This document shows positions 7,341-16,027 of a DNA stretch of 64,000 nucleotides, piece after piece; position 1 is the first letter of the stretch, and each line of letters opens with the position of its first letter. Under the pieces are notes generated by a model. The model was not told the DNA's origin, ran no database searches, and saw only the letters and a list, made by a program, of their open reading frames with translations. A program made the position numbers and the translations under genes. This DNA comes from Stutzerimonas stutzeri (GTDB taxonomy: Bacteria; Pseudomonadota; Gammaproteobacteria; Pseudomonadales; Pseudomonadaceae). Location of the stretch: positions 646,327 through 710,326 of the forward strand of contig DDKB01000017.1 in the NCBI GenBank assembly GCA_002339675.1, given 5' to 3'.

Positions 7341-8195
7341 ATGTCTTCTCAGTCTCCTGCTGATCGCGAGCGCCAGTTCCACTTCATTTCGGGCCTCCCC
7401 CGTTCCGGCTCGACTCTGTTGTCGAGCATTCTGCTGCAGAACCCGCGCTTCCATGCCGGCATGACCAGTCCGGTGGGCTCGCTGTGTAGCGCCGTGCTCG
7501 GCCAGGTGAGTGCCGGTAGCGAGTTCGCTCCGGTAGTCGGTACCGACAAGCGCCGCACGCTGATGCGAGGGCTGTTCGACGCCTATTATGGAGATCTGGA
7601 CAAGCCCGTCGTGTTCGACACCAACCGCGCCTGGTGCGCCCGGATGCCGATGCTGCGCGACCTGTTTCCGCGTGCGAAGGTCGTCGCCTGCGTGCGCAAC
7701 GTGGCCTGGATCATGGACAGTTTCGAGCGCCTGTACCGCGCCAATCCCTACGAAAGCACTCGGCTGTTCGGCGCGAATGCGCGCACGGTCTACAGTCGTC
7801 TGGAGGGCTTGGCTCAGCACGACCAGACCGTCGGCTATGCCTGGTCAGCCCTGCGCGAAGCCTTTTATGGCGAGCATGCCTCGTCGCTGTTGGTGGTCGA
7901 TTACGAATTGCTGACCAGGGCGCCGGCCAAGGTCATGCCATTGATTTATGACTTTATCGGCGAGCCGGCTTTCGAGCACGACTTCGAGCATGTCGAATAC
8001 ACCGCCGACGAATTCGACGCATCGCTCGGCGCGCCCGACCTGCACCGGGTAAAAGCGCAGGTGAAGTTCACGTCTCGGAAGACCGTACTCCCGCCGGATC
8101 TGTTCGAGCGATTTGAACAGATGACCTTTTGGACCGACAAGGCCGGCAGCGCCGCCAACGTCATCACGCCCCAGCCCAATCAACAAGGAAGGTAA
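7341..8195 (+). CDS. PAPS-dependent sulfotransferase
   Basis: About 284 residues. The N-terminal FISGLPRSGSTLLSSIL matches the 5'-phosphosulfate-binding loop of sulfotransferases, and VVACVRNVAWIMDSFERL matches the 3'-phosphate-binding segment (Arg and Ser conserved). The family transfers sulfate from PAPS to hydroxyls of sugars or tyrosines. Soluble and cytoplasmic by sequence, so the acceptor would be a nucleotide- or lipid-linked glycan or a protein before export. GTG 7332 is an alternative start; neither has a strong ribosome-binding site. The stop (8193-8195) lies 2 bases before the adhesin start, implying translational coupling with it. The acceptor is not known: the ABC-exported polysaccharide and the DUF4214 proteins are both candidates. 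Confidence 0.85.
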   Translation: MSSQSPADRERQFHFISGLPRSGSTLLSSILLQNPRFHAGMTSPVGSLCSAVLGQVSAGSEFAPVVGTDKRRTLMRGLFDAYYGDLDKPVVFDTNRAWCARMPMLRDLFPRAKVVACVRNVAWIMDSFERLYRANPYESTRLFGANARTVYSRLEGLAQHDQTVGYAWSALREAFYGEHASSLLVVDYELLTRAPAKVMPLIYDFIGEPAFEHDFEHVEYTADEFDASLGAPDLHRVKAQVKFTSRKTVLPPDLFERFEQMTFWTDKAGSAANVITPQPNQQGR

Positions 8196-8197
8196 GC

Positions 8198-11100
8198 ATG
8201 CAGCGCACTCCCACCTACGCCGACATCGGCGACCTGATCATCGCTGGGGCACCGGTTTCGCTCGCTGGCGATCCCGAGGCAGGCGCATCGGTCGTGCCTG
8301 AATTGACCATTGCCGGTTCGCGTTCCGAAATCATTTTCATCGAGGACAACGTGCCGGACCTCGACGCCTTGATCCTCGGCTTCGGCGCGGGCAGGGAAGT
8401 CGTCATTCTCGACTCCGCGCTGGATGGCTTGCAGCAGATCGTCTTGGCGCTGCAGGGCCGTAGCGGCGTCGATGCGCTGCATATCCTGTCGCACGGGGCT
8501 GCCGGCGCGTTGAATCTGGGCGCGCTGACGCTCGATGCGACCAACCTGAATGCCCATCAGGATGCGCTCCGGGCGATCGGCAGCGCGATGAGCCCCGATG
8601 GCGATATTCTGCTCTATGGCTGCGAGATCGGCGCCGGGCCAGGCAAGGAGTTCATCGGCGAGCTGGCAATCGCTACCGGCGCCGACATCGCCGCGTCTGA
8701 CGATCTCACCGGTGCCGTGGCAGGGGGCGGCGACTGGGAGCTGGAGGTCCGTGCCGGTCAGGTCGAGGCAGACGGCGTGGTTGATGCGAGATTGGCGGAG
8801 CATTACCAGCATGTGCTGGCGTTGACGAATCAGACGGTCACCTTTGGCACTGACGCTAATTTCGTCAGCAGACCCGGGGACGTTTATGCGGGGCCGGGCG
8901 GCGACATCATCTATCGCGTTGGCGGAAACGATGCCTATCGGCTGGTGGTTGATGCGGTTGCTACCGCAGTTACGGCGTACAGCGAAGGCGCGCCTTATTA
9001 CTTACCCAATTCATACGTGAATATTGCTGGCCAAGACGAACCGAATCTGGAAGGAAGCGTCACGCTTTCATTCCAGGACGGGCAACTGTTTTCGTTGAAC
9101 TCCCTGAAACTGAGCGGGCTGAGTATCGCGGCGCAAACGCTAAACCTGACCGGTCTGGACGCTAATGGCAACGCGGTAGCGAACACTTCCGCCTACGTCA
9201 GCGCGACTCAGGATTATTCGACGGTCCTGCTCGGTGGCTTCAGCGATATCAAGAAACTGGTGATCACAACCAACGACAATGGGGGTTACCTCCAGTTCGT
9301 TGCCCTGGATGACCTGGTCTTCAGCGATATTCACACCGCCGTGGTTGCGCCCAGGATTATTTCCGTCTCGTCATCGAATGTGGATGCGGCTTACAAGGCG
9401 GGTGAGGCGATCACACTGACCGTCAGCTTTGACCAAGCGGTAATGGTCGACACGTCAGGCGGCACGCCTGCGCTGCAGCTCGAAACGGGCGCGACCGACC
9501 AAGTCGCACACTACGCGGGTGGCAGCGGCTCGAATACCCTCACGTTCGTTTATTCGGTACAGGCCGGTGACGTCAGCGGCGATCTTGAATACCTCGGTAC
9601 CGCAGCGCTTGGCCTGAACGGCGGCTCGATCAGGCTGGCCGATGGCACCGATGCGGTGCTGACGCTACCGGCGCCGGGTGCCGCCGGCTCCCTCAGTGCC
9701 AACAAGGCCATCGTGATCGATACCGCTGCGCCGAGCGCACCGGCTGCGCCGCTTCTGGCGGCCGGCAGCGACACCGGCCTTTCCAACAGTGACCGGATAA
9801 CCAGCACGAATGCACCGACCCTGGCGGGAGCGCCGGGCAGTGTCGAGGCTGGAGTGACGGTCCGGCTGTACGATACTGACGGTGTCACCCAGATTGGCTC
9901 GACAACCGCTGCGGGCGACGGTAGCTGGCTGGTGGTTGCCAGCGCACTGTCCGGCGGCATGCACACGCTCACCGCGAAAGCGGTGGATGCGGCAGGCAAT
10001 ACCAGCACCGCCTCGGGTGGCGTGACGCTTACGATTGACCGTACGGCCCCGTCGACCGAAGTGATTGGCGTCTCGCTGTCACCGGATACCGGTGCATTGG
10101 CTGATGATTGGCTGACATCGCGCGCCCAGGTCACGGTCAATGGCAGCCTCAATGCCGCTTTGGGCAGTGACGAGCGGGTCGAAGTCTCGCTGGATAACGG
10201 CGCTACCTTTTCCGCGGCGACGGCAGCGTCCGGCGATACCAGCTGGTCCCTGGCTGCGACGTTGGCCGGCAACAATACGCTGCTGGCGCGGGTCGTGGAC
10301 GTGGCAGGCAATGCCGGTGCGGTGTTCTCGAAGGGGTTTGTACTCGACACCGTTGCTCCGTCCGCGCCATCCATACCGGATCTTGACGCGGCGTCCGACA
10401 CCGGTAGCTCGGCCAGCGACAATATCACGGGCGATACGACGCCGACGTTCAGTGGCACGGCAGAAGTCGGTTCTACCGTTCGGCTTTATGACGGTGTCAC
10501 CGAGGTTGGCAGCGCCGTTGCCACCGCCGGTGCGTGGAGCATTACCAGCGCTGCGCTCGATAGCGGTACTCACAGCATCACCGCCGTGGCGACGGACAAT
10601 GCCGGCAACACCGGAGCTGCATCGGCGGCGCTCGAGGTCTCCGTCATAACCGATGCCCCTATGACCCAGATCACGGGAGTTGCGCTCTCTGGCGATACCG
10701 GCGCCTCAGGGGTCGATCTGGTCACTCGCACGGCAAGCCAGACGATAACCGGTACCCTCGATAATGCTCTGATGGCGGGAGAGCGGGTTGAAGTGTCGGT
10801 GGATGGCGGCCAGCACTGGGCCGTCGCAAGCGATGCGTCCACTAGCTGGAGTCTGGCGACAAACCTGGCTGCCGGCACGAATCAGTTGACGGCTCGGGTA
10901 GTGAACGCGGTGGACAATAGCGGCCCCCTGTTCGCACGAGCCTATACGCTGGACACCGCTGCACCTGCTGTGACGATTACCTCCAGCAGCTCGCAGCTGA
11001 CGCTCGGTCAGACTGCTGTCATCACCTTCACCTTTAGCGAGGACCCGGGAGCAACCTTTACCTGGGACGGCAGTTCAGGCGACGTCACGGTCAGCGGGGG

Positions 11101-13435
11101 CACGCTGTCTGCGATATCCGGTACGGGCACGAGCCGGTTTGCCACCTTCACGCCAGACGCAAACGCCAACAATGGGCATGCCAGCATCTCCGTCAGCCAA
11201 GGGGCTTATGCTGATCTTGCCGGAAACTTCGGGCTTGCTGGCGTGACGCCAGTGCTTAGCTTCGATACTCAGGCTCCGGCGGCGCCCACAACGCCTGCAC
11301 TCGCCATAGGCGCTGATACCGGCACTTCGGTCAGCGATCAGCTGACATCGATCAGCCGGCCCACCTTCACGGGCACAGCCGAAGCTGGATCACTGGTCAC
11401 CCTTTACGATACAGATGGTCAGGTGATTGGCAGCGGCCCCGCGGTCGACGGGAACTGGTCGATTAGCGCCACGGCCGACCTGGGGCAGGGCGTGCATATG
11501 GTCACTGCGGTGGCGAGCGACGTTTACGGAAATGCCAGCGCAGCCAGCGCCGGTCTGGCCGTCAGCATCGATACGACCGCTCCGACGGTGACCGTAACCA
11601 GCGATATCGAGGCACTGAAGGCGGGTGAAACGGCGGTGGTCACGTTTACCTTCAGCGAGGATCCGGGCGCGACGTTTAGCCTTGCCGATATCACCGTTAC
11701 CGGTGGCTCGTTGAGTGAAGTCAGCGGTAGCGGACTGATCCGCAATGCTGTCTTTACGCCGGCAGCGGCTACTGACGCGGGCACGGGATTGGTCACGGTT
11801 GCTGCCGGTAGCTATACCGATGCGGCCGGTAATGCTGGCGGCGCCGGTAGCTCTTCGTCACTTTCATTCGACACGCTGGTACCACCCGCCCCGGGCCGGC
11901 CAGCCCTGACGGCAGCCAGTGACACCGGCACGCTGGGTGATGGTCGTACTACCAACACCAAGCCGGTGCTTGAAGGTAGCGCTTCGCCTGGAGCTGCAGT
12001 GATCGTGTACGACGGCCTCCAGCAGATCGGCACGGCTGTCGCTGACGGCCTCGGCCACTGGACGTTCAATGCCGCGCTCACTGCAGGCAGCCATTCGTTG
12101 GCTGCGGTTGAGCGGGATATAGCGGGCAACACTTCCTCGCTGAGCCAGACTTTTGCGCTGACAATCGAGACACCGTCGACGCCGCCCAGCCAGCCAGCCA
12201 CTTTGGTTGATGGGGTGTCCGTCCAGATGGGCCAGGTGACGCTTGCAGGTGGTGTGCAAGGTAATTCGATCTCGGTACCGATTGTCACCGCCGCGCGTAA
12301 TGAGACCAGTGGGGACGTAGGCGTCGCGGACATACCCCTGGCCGGCGCAGGCGGGAGCATATTGCTGGCGCAGCTTGCGCCCGGCTATGGCCTGTCTGGC
12401 AGCGGCGCCAATGTCGGCGTTCTGGCTGGGTTGGATTTATTGGCCGCCTCGATCAAGGCGGCCACGCCGGGTCATGGACCGGGCGACCAGGGGCATCTCT
12501 TGAGCACCGGCCAGTCGTTTCTTGGCGGGCTGGGCGCGATTGGCTCGGTACTCGTTCAAACCTTGAAACCGGTGAGTGACGCCGGGCCCGACGGGGTGCT
12601 TGCGCTGACTGGGCAGAACTCGCCTGGACAGCAAGTTGCGTTGGTTATCGATACGGCCAATCTTGGGGCAGGTAGTGTCATTAACCTGGAGCACATCGGC
12701 TTTGCGGCCGTGGTCGGCAGCGCCAGTATCAATGTGCGGGACAGTTCAATCCTGAGTGGCGATGGCGCCGGCCAGCATTTCACTTTGCAGGGGGCGAGCG
12801 TCGGTGCGGTTTTCGCCGGCGCGGGCAACGATGCGTTCACTGTTGACGTTAAGGCCGAAGCGTCTGCCGGTTCGCTGCCTTCGGTGATGCTGCATGGAGG
12901 TTCTTCGGCCGACGTCGCCACGTTCCTCGGCGCGCGCAGTGATTACGAGGTTGAAAGCCACCGCGGCTATGTCGTGGTCAACAGCCTGGCGGATCCTCAG
13001 CGAAAAATGCTCGTCGTTAACGTCGAGCAGCTGAGGTTCGAGGATGCAGATGTGGTTGTCGAACAAAGCGTCGCGCTTGAAACCATTGCGGGGATGTACC
13101 AATCGGTGTTGGGGCGACAGGCTGACCTATACGGCTTCGAATACTGGGCCGATCAGCACGCTGCCGGTTCCAGCTGGGGGGCGATCGCCTTGAGCATGAT
13201 CGACTCCAGCGAGCGGTTGGGGTCGAATGAACAGTTCGACGGAAACCCCCTCCATGACGTTGGGCTGCTCTACGACGTTCTCTTCGGTCGGGCCGCCGAT
13301 ACTGCTGGCCTGGATTACTGGCAGTCCGAAATCAGCCGTGGGTTAACCCTCGAGCAGGTCGCGACCAGCTTCGTAGCAGCAGTGGAGATGACCGGCCATC
13401 ATAAGGCGGCGGAGGAGTGGGACTTTCAGGTATAG
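8198..13435 (+). CDS. Giant surface adhesin: DUF4347, Ig-like repeats, RTX-like segment, C-terminal DUF4214
   Basis: 1745 residues from ATG 8198, with AAGGAAGG just upstream. Residues about 43-205 are DUF4347 (IIFIEDNVPDLDALI, LHILSHGAAG, ILLYGCEIG), common at the N-terminus of type I secreted adhesins. After a unique beta region, about nine bacterial Ig-like domains run from about 388 to 1329; most end with a (D/E)T..AP joint. At least three subtypes alternate: 'SDTG...NAPT' type, 'GVSLS.DTG...' type, and 'TFTFSEDPGATF' type. Then come a 'GAGNDAFTVD' RTX remnant and, at about 1623-1735, two DUF4214 units (VLGRQADLYGFEYW, VLFGRAADTAGLDYW). No signal peptide. It follows the sulfotransferase by 2 bases and so is probably co-transcribed with cysC. 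Likely role: cell-surface or biofilm adhesion; ligand unknown. Confidence 0.85.
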   Translation: MQRTPTYADIGDLIIAGAPVSLAGDPEAGASVVPELTIAGSRSEIIFIEDNVPDLDALILGFGAGREVVILDSALDGLQQIVLALQGRSGVDALHILSHGAAGALNLGALTLDATNLNAHQDALRAIGSAMSPDGDILLYGCEIGAGPGKEFIGELAIATGADIAASDDLTGAVAGGGDWELEVRAGQVEADGVVDARLAEHYQHVLALTNQTVTFGTDANFVSRPGDVYAGPGGDIIYRVGGNDAYRLVVDAVATAVTAYSEGAPYYLPNSYVNIAGQDEPNLEGSVTLSFQDGQLFSLNSLKLSGLSIAAQTLNLTGLDANGNAVANTSAYVSATQDYSTVLLGGFSDIKKLVITTNDNGGYLQFVALDDLVFSDIHTAVVAPRIISVSSSNVDAAYKAGEAITLTVSFDQAVMVDTSGGTPALQLETGATDQVAHYAGGSGSNTLTFVYSVQAGDVSGDLEYLGTAALGLNGGSIRLADGTDAVLTLPAPGAAGSLSANKAIVIDTAAPSAPAAPLLAAGSDTGLSNSDRITSTNAPTLAGAPGSVEAGVTVRLYDTDGVTQIGSTTAAGDGSWLVVASALSGGMHTLTAKAVDAAGNTSTASGGVTLTIDRTAPSTEVIGVSLSPDTGALADDWLTSRAQVTVNGSLNAALGSDERVEVSLDNGATFSAATAASGDTSWSLAATLAGNNTLLARVVDVAGNAGAVFSKGFVLDTVAPSAPSIPDLDAASDTGSSASDNITGDTTPTFSGTAEVGSTVRLYDGVTEVGSAVATAGAWSITSAALDSGTHSITAVATDNAGNTGAASAALEVSVITDAPMTQITGVALSGDTGASGVDLVTRTASQTITGTLDNALMAGERVEVSVDGGQHWAVASDASTSWSLATNLAAGTNQLTARVVNAVDNSGPLFARAYTLDTAAPAVTITSSSSQLTLGQTAVITFTFSEDPGATFTWDGSSGDVTVSGGTLSAISGTGTSRFATFTPDANANNGHASISVSQGAYADLAGNFGLAGVTPVLSFDTQAPAAPTTPALAIGADTGTSVSDQLTSISRPTFTGTAEAGSLVTLYDTDGQVIGSGPAVDGNWSISATADLGQGVHMVTAVASDVYGNASAASAGLAVSIDTTAPTVTVTSDIEALKAGETAVVTFTFSEDPGATFSLADITVTGGSLSEVSGSGLIRNAVFTPAAATDAGTGLVTVAAGSYTDAAGNAGGAGSSSSLSFDTLVPPAPGRPALTAASDTGTLGDGRTTNTKPVLEGSASPGAAVIVYDGLQQIGTAVADGLGHWTFNAALTAGSHSLAAVERDIAGNTSSLSQTFALTIETPSTPPSQPATLVDGVSVQMGQVTLAGGVQGNSISVPIVTAARNETSGDVGVADIPLAGAGGSILLAQLAPGYGLSGSGANVGVLAGLDLLAASIKAATPGHGPGDQGHLLSTGQSFLGGLGAIGSVLVQTLKPVSDAGPDGVLALTGQNSPGQQVALVIDTANLGAGSVINLEHIGFAAVVGSASINVRDSSILSGDGAGQHFTLQGASVGAVFAGAGNDAFTVDVKAEASAGSLPSVMLHGGSSADVATFLGARSDYEVESHRGYVVVNSLADPQRKMLVVNVEQLRFEDADVVVEQSVALETIAGMYQSVLGRQADLYGFEYWADQHAAGSSWGAIALSMIDSSERLGSNEQFDGNPLHDVGLLYDVLFGRAADTAGLDYWQSEISRGLTLEQVATSFVAAVEMTGHHKAAEEWDFQV

Positions 13436-13540
13436 GTGTACGAGCCGCCGTCCGGCGGCCCGTAGGCAAGTGGCCCGACTATGGTCCGCGTGTTCCCCCC
13501 GGGCCTTATGCGGGCTCGGGCCTGCGCAACCCTCGATTGC

Positions 13541-14317
13541 TCACAATAGATTGCCAAAGCTAAAAGTTTCCCCCTGCTGAACCGAGCTGCTGCTACCAGT
13601 CTCTGAAGGGGTCTTTTGGTCGGTTCGGCTGGCGGCGAGACTTGCCAGCTCGGCAAGTTGCTGCATGGACAACAATTGCAAATAGCAGACAAGCAGTGCG
13701 CCAGCGTCGCGCAGTTCGACCAGAGCTTCTGCAGCAACCGAGTTGAGCATTTGCTCATCGATCCGAAACAGCCCGCCTATAAGCTGCGTTCCTGTTGCGC
13801 TCTGTACGGTCAGCGGCCACGGCTGGATCAGTTGATGTCGCTGCAGCAATTCGATGACCCTTGTGGCGGCCTCACGGCTCGCGTTGATCTGCTCAAGGAA
13901 TGACAGAACTTCCAGCACTCCGGAGCTAGGTTTGCCGTCGAGCCCAAACAGGCTTTCACCTTCGGGGGCATCGCTAACGAGCCCGCTGTCTTCCTCTACG
14001 CACAACACCTGTTGGCCGTTTTCCGCCTTGACCAGCCGAAACGGATAGCTGCGATAGATCGCCGGTATATATCGTGCCAGCCACTTTCCAGTTGCCGAAA
14101 CCAGCAAGTTCCGGCCTTGCTGGAAGCCCATCAGGGCAACAGGGACAAGATTGCCGTCTAGCTGAATGAAAGCGATCGGGAATGCCGCGGCAGCTTTAGC
14201 CAGTTCCGCCAGCGCCAGCGGGACCAGGGCGTCGTTTGCGGCAAATGTATAGGACGAGCAGCGTTTCCAATGCTTGTCGCCGTGGCGTTGTGGCGATACC
14301 GGCACGATAGGCGGCAC
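13541..14317 (-). CDS. SapC family protein
   Basis: 258 residues, starting at GTG 14317 with GGAGG about 8 bases upstream. It matches the SapC family along its length: VPVSPQRHGDKHWKR at the start, FAANDALVPLALAEL, GNLVPVALMGFQ, WLARYIPAIYRSYPF, CVEEDSGLVS and LYQ-like FRIDEQMLN near the end, then a polar Ser/Gln tail. SapC was named from S-layer loci (Campylobacter, Aeromonas-type); its biochemical job is not settled. Its location among S-layer-like genes fits a role with the surface-protein coat. It converges with the giant adhesin gene. No membrane segment or signal peptide is evident, so it probably acts in the cytoplasm. Confidence 0.85.
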   Translation of the reverse strand: MPPIVPVSPQRHGDKHWKRCSSYTFAANDALVPLALAELAKAAAAFPIAFIQLDGNLVPVALMGFQQGRNLLVSATGKWLARYIPAIYRSYPFRLVKAENGQQVLCVEEDSGLVSDAPEGESLFGLDGKPSSGVLEVLSFLEQINASREAATRVIELLQRHQLIQPWPLTVQSATGTQLIGGLFRIDEQMLNSVAAEALVELRDAGALLVCYLQLLSMQQLAELASLAASRTDQKTPSETGSSSSVQQGETFSFGNLL

Positions 14318-14723
14318 AGGAGATCCCTCCGTTTCGGTTGTGGTTTCGAGGAGGCAGGCTGACTTTTGCCGAACTGCCTGGCCCTCATGCTAGAGGTCGA
14401 GTACATGCATAGCCAACCAACAACGCGTTGAACCGCTGGATGGCTGGCTCGGTAATCACTATTAATCTTTCGTCCCGCAGCCGACAGATCTGATGTGTCC
14501 GGTGGCCGAAACGCCAGCTGGCAAACTGTTGGACGAGCCGAGATGCCGGCGCGCCGCGAGTAGGCCGGCACACTTGGCATTGGGCCGCGCATGGGGACCT
14601 GCCCTAGTTGCATGCTGGGTGACGACGCGGTGCTCCACAGCACATGAACTGTTTCGCACTGGTTCGCCCGGCCTGGTCGGTGCGATAATCGCCAGCCATT
14701 TCTCCGGCTTCAGGCAGGTAAAA
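14318..14723. other. Divergent intergenic region between sapC-like and gtrB-like genes
   Basis: About 400 bases between two divergent genes. It must carry both promoters. A less GC-rich patch at about 14,440-14,480 is the most likely place, but no boxes can be assigned with confidence. Open frames seen here lack start signals and family features. Confidence 0.4.
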
Positions 14724-15662
14724 GTGCTGATCAGCGTGGTGGTGCCGATCTACAATGAAGGGCCACGGATTGTCCACAATCTGGAGCGCATACTCGGCGC
14801 TGCGCAATCCGATCAATACGAACTTGAGCTGCTCGCCATTGACGATGGTTCTGCCGATAACAGCGCAGCGGAAATCGAAAGGCTTGCGAGCACCGATTCA
14901 CGTGTCCGGCTGTTGAGTTTTACCCGTAATTTTGGGAAGGAAGCGGCCGTATATGCGGGGCTGGATCATGCCCAGGGAGACGCTGTTGTGGTGCTGGATG
15001 CGGATCTCCAACATCCACCGTCATTGATTCCTCAGATGGTGGCGCAGTGGCAAGCGGGCTTTTCCGTCGTGGAAGCCGTCAAGCGTCACCGGAATGATCC
15101 ATCCAGGCTTGATGGCCTGTTTGCACGTTCGTTCTATTCACTGTATCGCCGTTTCTCCGGGTTCGATATCGAAGGCCATTCCGACTTCAAGCTACTCGAC
15201 CGCCAGGTTGTGGATAGTTATCTCGGGCTTCCCGAGCGGTATAGATTCTTTCGTGGTCTAGTCAACTGGCTGGGTATCGAAAGTGCCGTGTTGCATTTCG
15301 ACGTCAATGCGCGCGAGGGGGCTAGTCGATGGAGCAAGTTAGGGCTGCTGCGCTATGCATTACATAATGTCACTGCGTTTTCTACGATCCCTTTGGCAAT
15401 CGTCACCTGGCTGGGCTGTTTGACTCTTGGTTTCGGTGTTTTGATGGTCGCCCTAACGCTTTTGCAGAAAATGACGGGACACGCTGCAGTAGGTTTTACG
15501 ACTGTCAATATTCTGCTTATCCTGATCGGTGGTTCCATCATGACCAGCCTTGGAATCATCGGCCATTACGTTGGCAAGATATATTTCGAGATCAAGTCAC
15601 GGCCGATTTACGTCTGCAAGCCTACCAAGCGGAGTGCAACGTGCAGCAGCCGATCCTCATAG
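14724..15662 (+). CDS. GtrB-type polyprenyl-phosphate glycosyltransferase (GT2)
   Basis: 312 residues from GTG 14724 (AGGT 5 bases upstream). GT2 fold at the N-terminus: VVVPIYNEG, LAIDDGSADNS, FTRNFGKEAAVYAGLDHA and VLDADLQHPP (the DxD-type metal site), then YRFFRGL and the ASRWSKLGLLRYA segment. Two transmembrane segments at about residues 225-250 and 262-285 end the protein. GtrB-type enzymes load a sugar from a nucleotide onto undecaprenyl phosphate at the inner membrane face. The next two genes provide a small EamA/EmrE-like carrier and a large membrane protein. Together these look like a glycan side-chain modification cassette. The sugar cannot be told. Confidence 0.85.
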   Translation: MLISVVVPIYNEGPRIVHNLERILGAAQSDQYELELLAIDDGSADNSAAEIERLASTDSRVRLLSFTRNFGKEAAVYAGLDHAQGDAVVVLDADLQHPPSLIPQMVAQWQAGFSVVEAVKRHRNDPSRLDGLFARSFYSLYRRFSGFDIEGHSDFKLLDRQVVDSYLGLPERYRFFRGLVNWLGIESAVLHFDVNAREGASRWSKLGLLRYALHNVTAFSTIPLAIVTWLGCLTLGFGVLMVALTLLQKMTGHAAVGFTTVNILLILIGGSIMTSLGIIGHYVGKIYFEIKSRPIYVCKPTKRSATCSSRSS

Positions 15663-15979
15663 CTATCGCCGTCTTGCTCAATGTTGGGGCGCAAATATCC
15701 ATAAAATTTGCCGGACAACAAGGTCGATCGTTGTCTGTGCTTGGGCAATTGCTCTCGCCATGGCTCGTGGGTGCTCTCGCGCTTTACGGCCTGAGCTTTC
15801 TCTTGACGGTAAGAATCTATGCGGTGAATTCGCTTTCTGTCGCCGCTCCATTCATGGCCGCTTGCACTTTCATGTTGATCTATCTGCTGGGCTACCTTTT
15901 GTTCAGTGAGCCAATTACGCTTGCTAAAACAGCGGGGCTTGGTCTTATTGTTATCGGAATGGCACTCGTCCTTCACTAA
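15641..15979 (+). CDS. Small EamA/EmrE-like membrane protein, putative lipid-linked sugar flippase
   Basis: 112 residues with four predicted transmembrane helices (about 4-24, 39-59, 65-87, 92-111), the size and layout of ArnE/ArnF-type half flippases. It starts at GTG 15641, overlapping the end of the GtrB-like gene by 22 bases, so the two are translationally coupled. In gtr-type cassettes a small membrane protein (GtrA) moves undecaprenyl-phosphate-sugar to the periplasmic side, and this protein is the natural candidate. It lacks any further catalytic motif. Function inferred from context. Confidence 0.7.
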   Translation: MQQPILIAIAVLLNVGAQISIKFAGQQGRSLSVLGQLLSPWLVGALALYGLSFLLTVRIYAVNSLSVAAPFMAACTFMLIYLLGYLLFSEPITLAKTAGLGLIVIGMALVLH

Positions 15980-16027
15980 GCTTTGTACGCCGAAGCTTTA
16001 TTTTATTTAAAAAGCGGCGATCCCTTT

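Noticed and set aside
13444..13460. Terminator after the giant adhesin (GCCGCC-GTCC-GGCGGC)
   Set aside because: The hairpin is good but no T run follows; left out as an intrinsic terminator.
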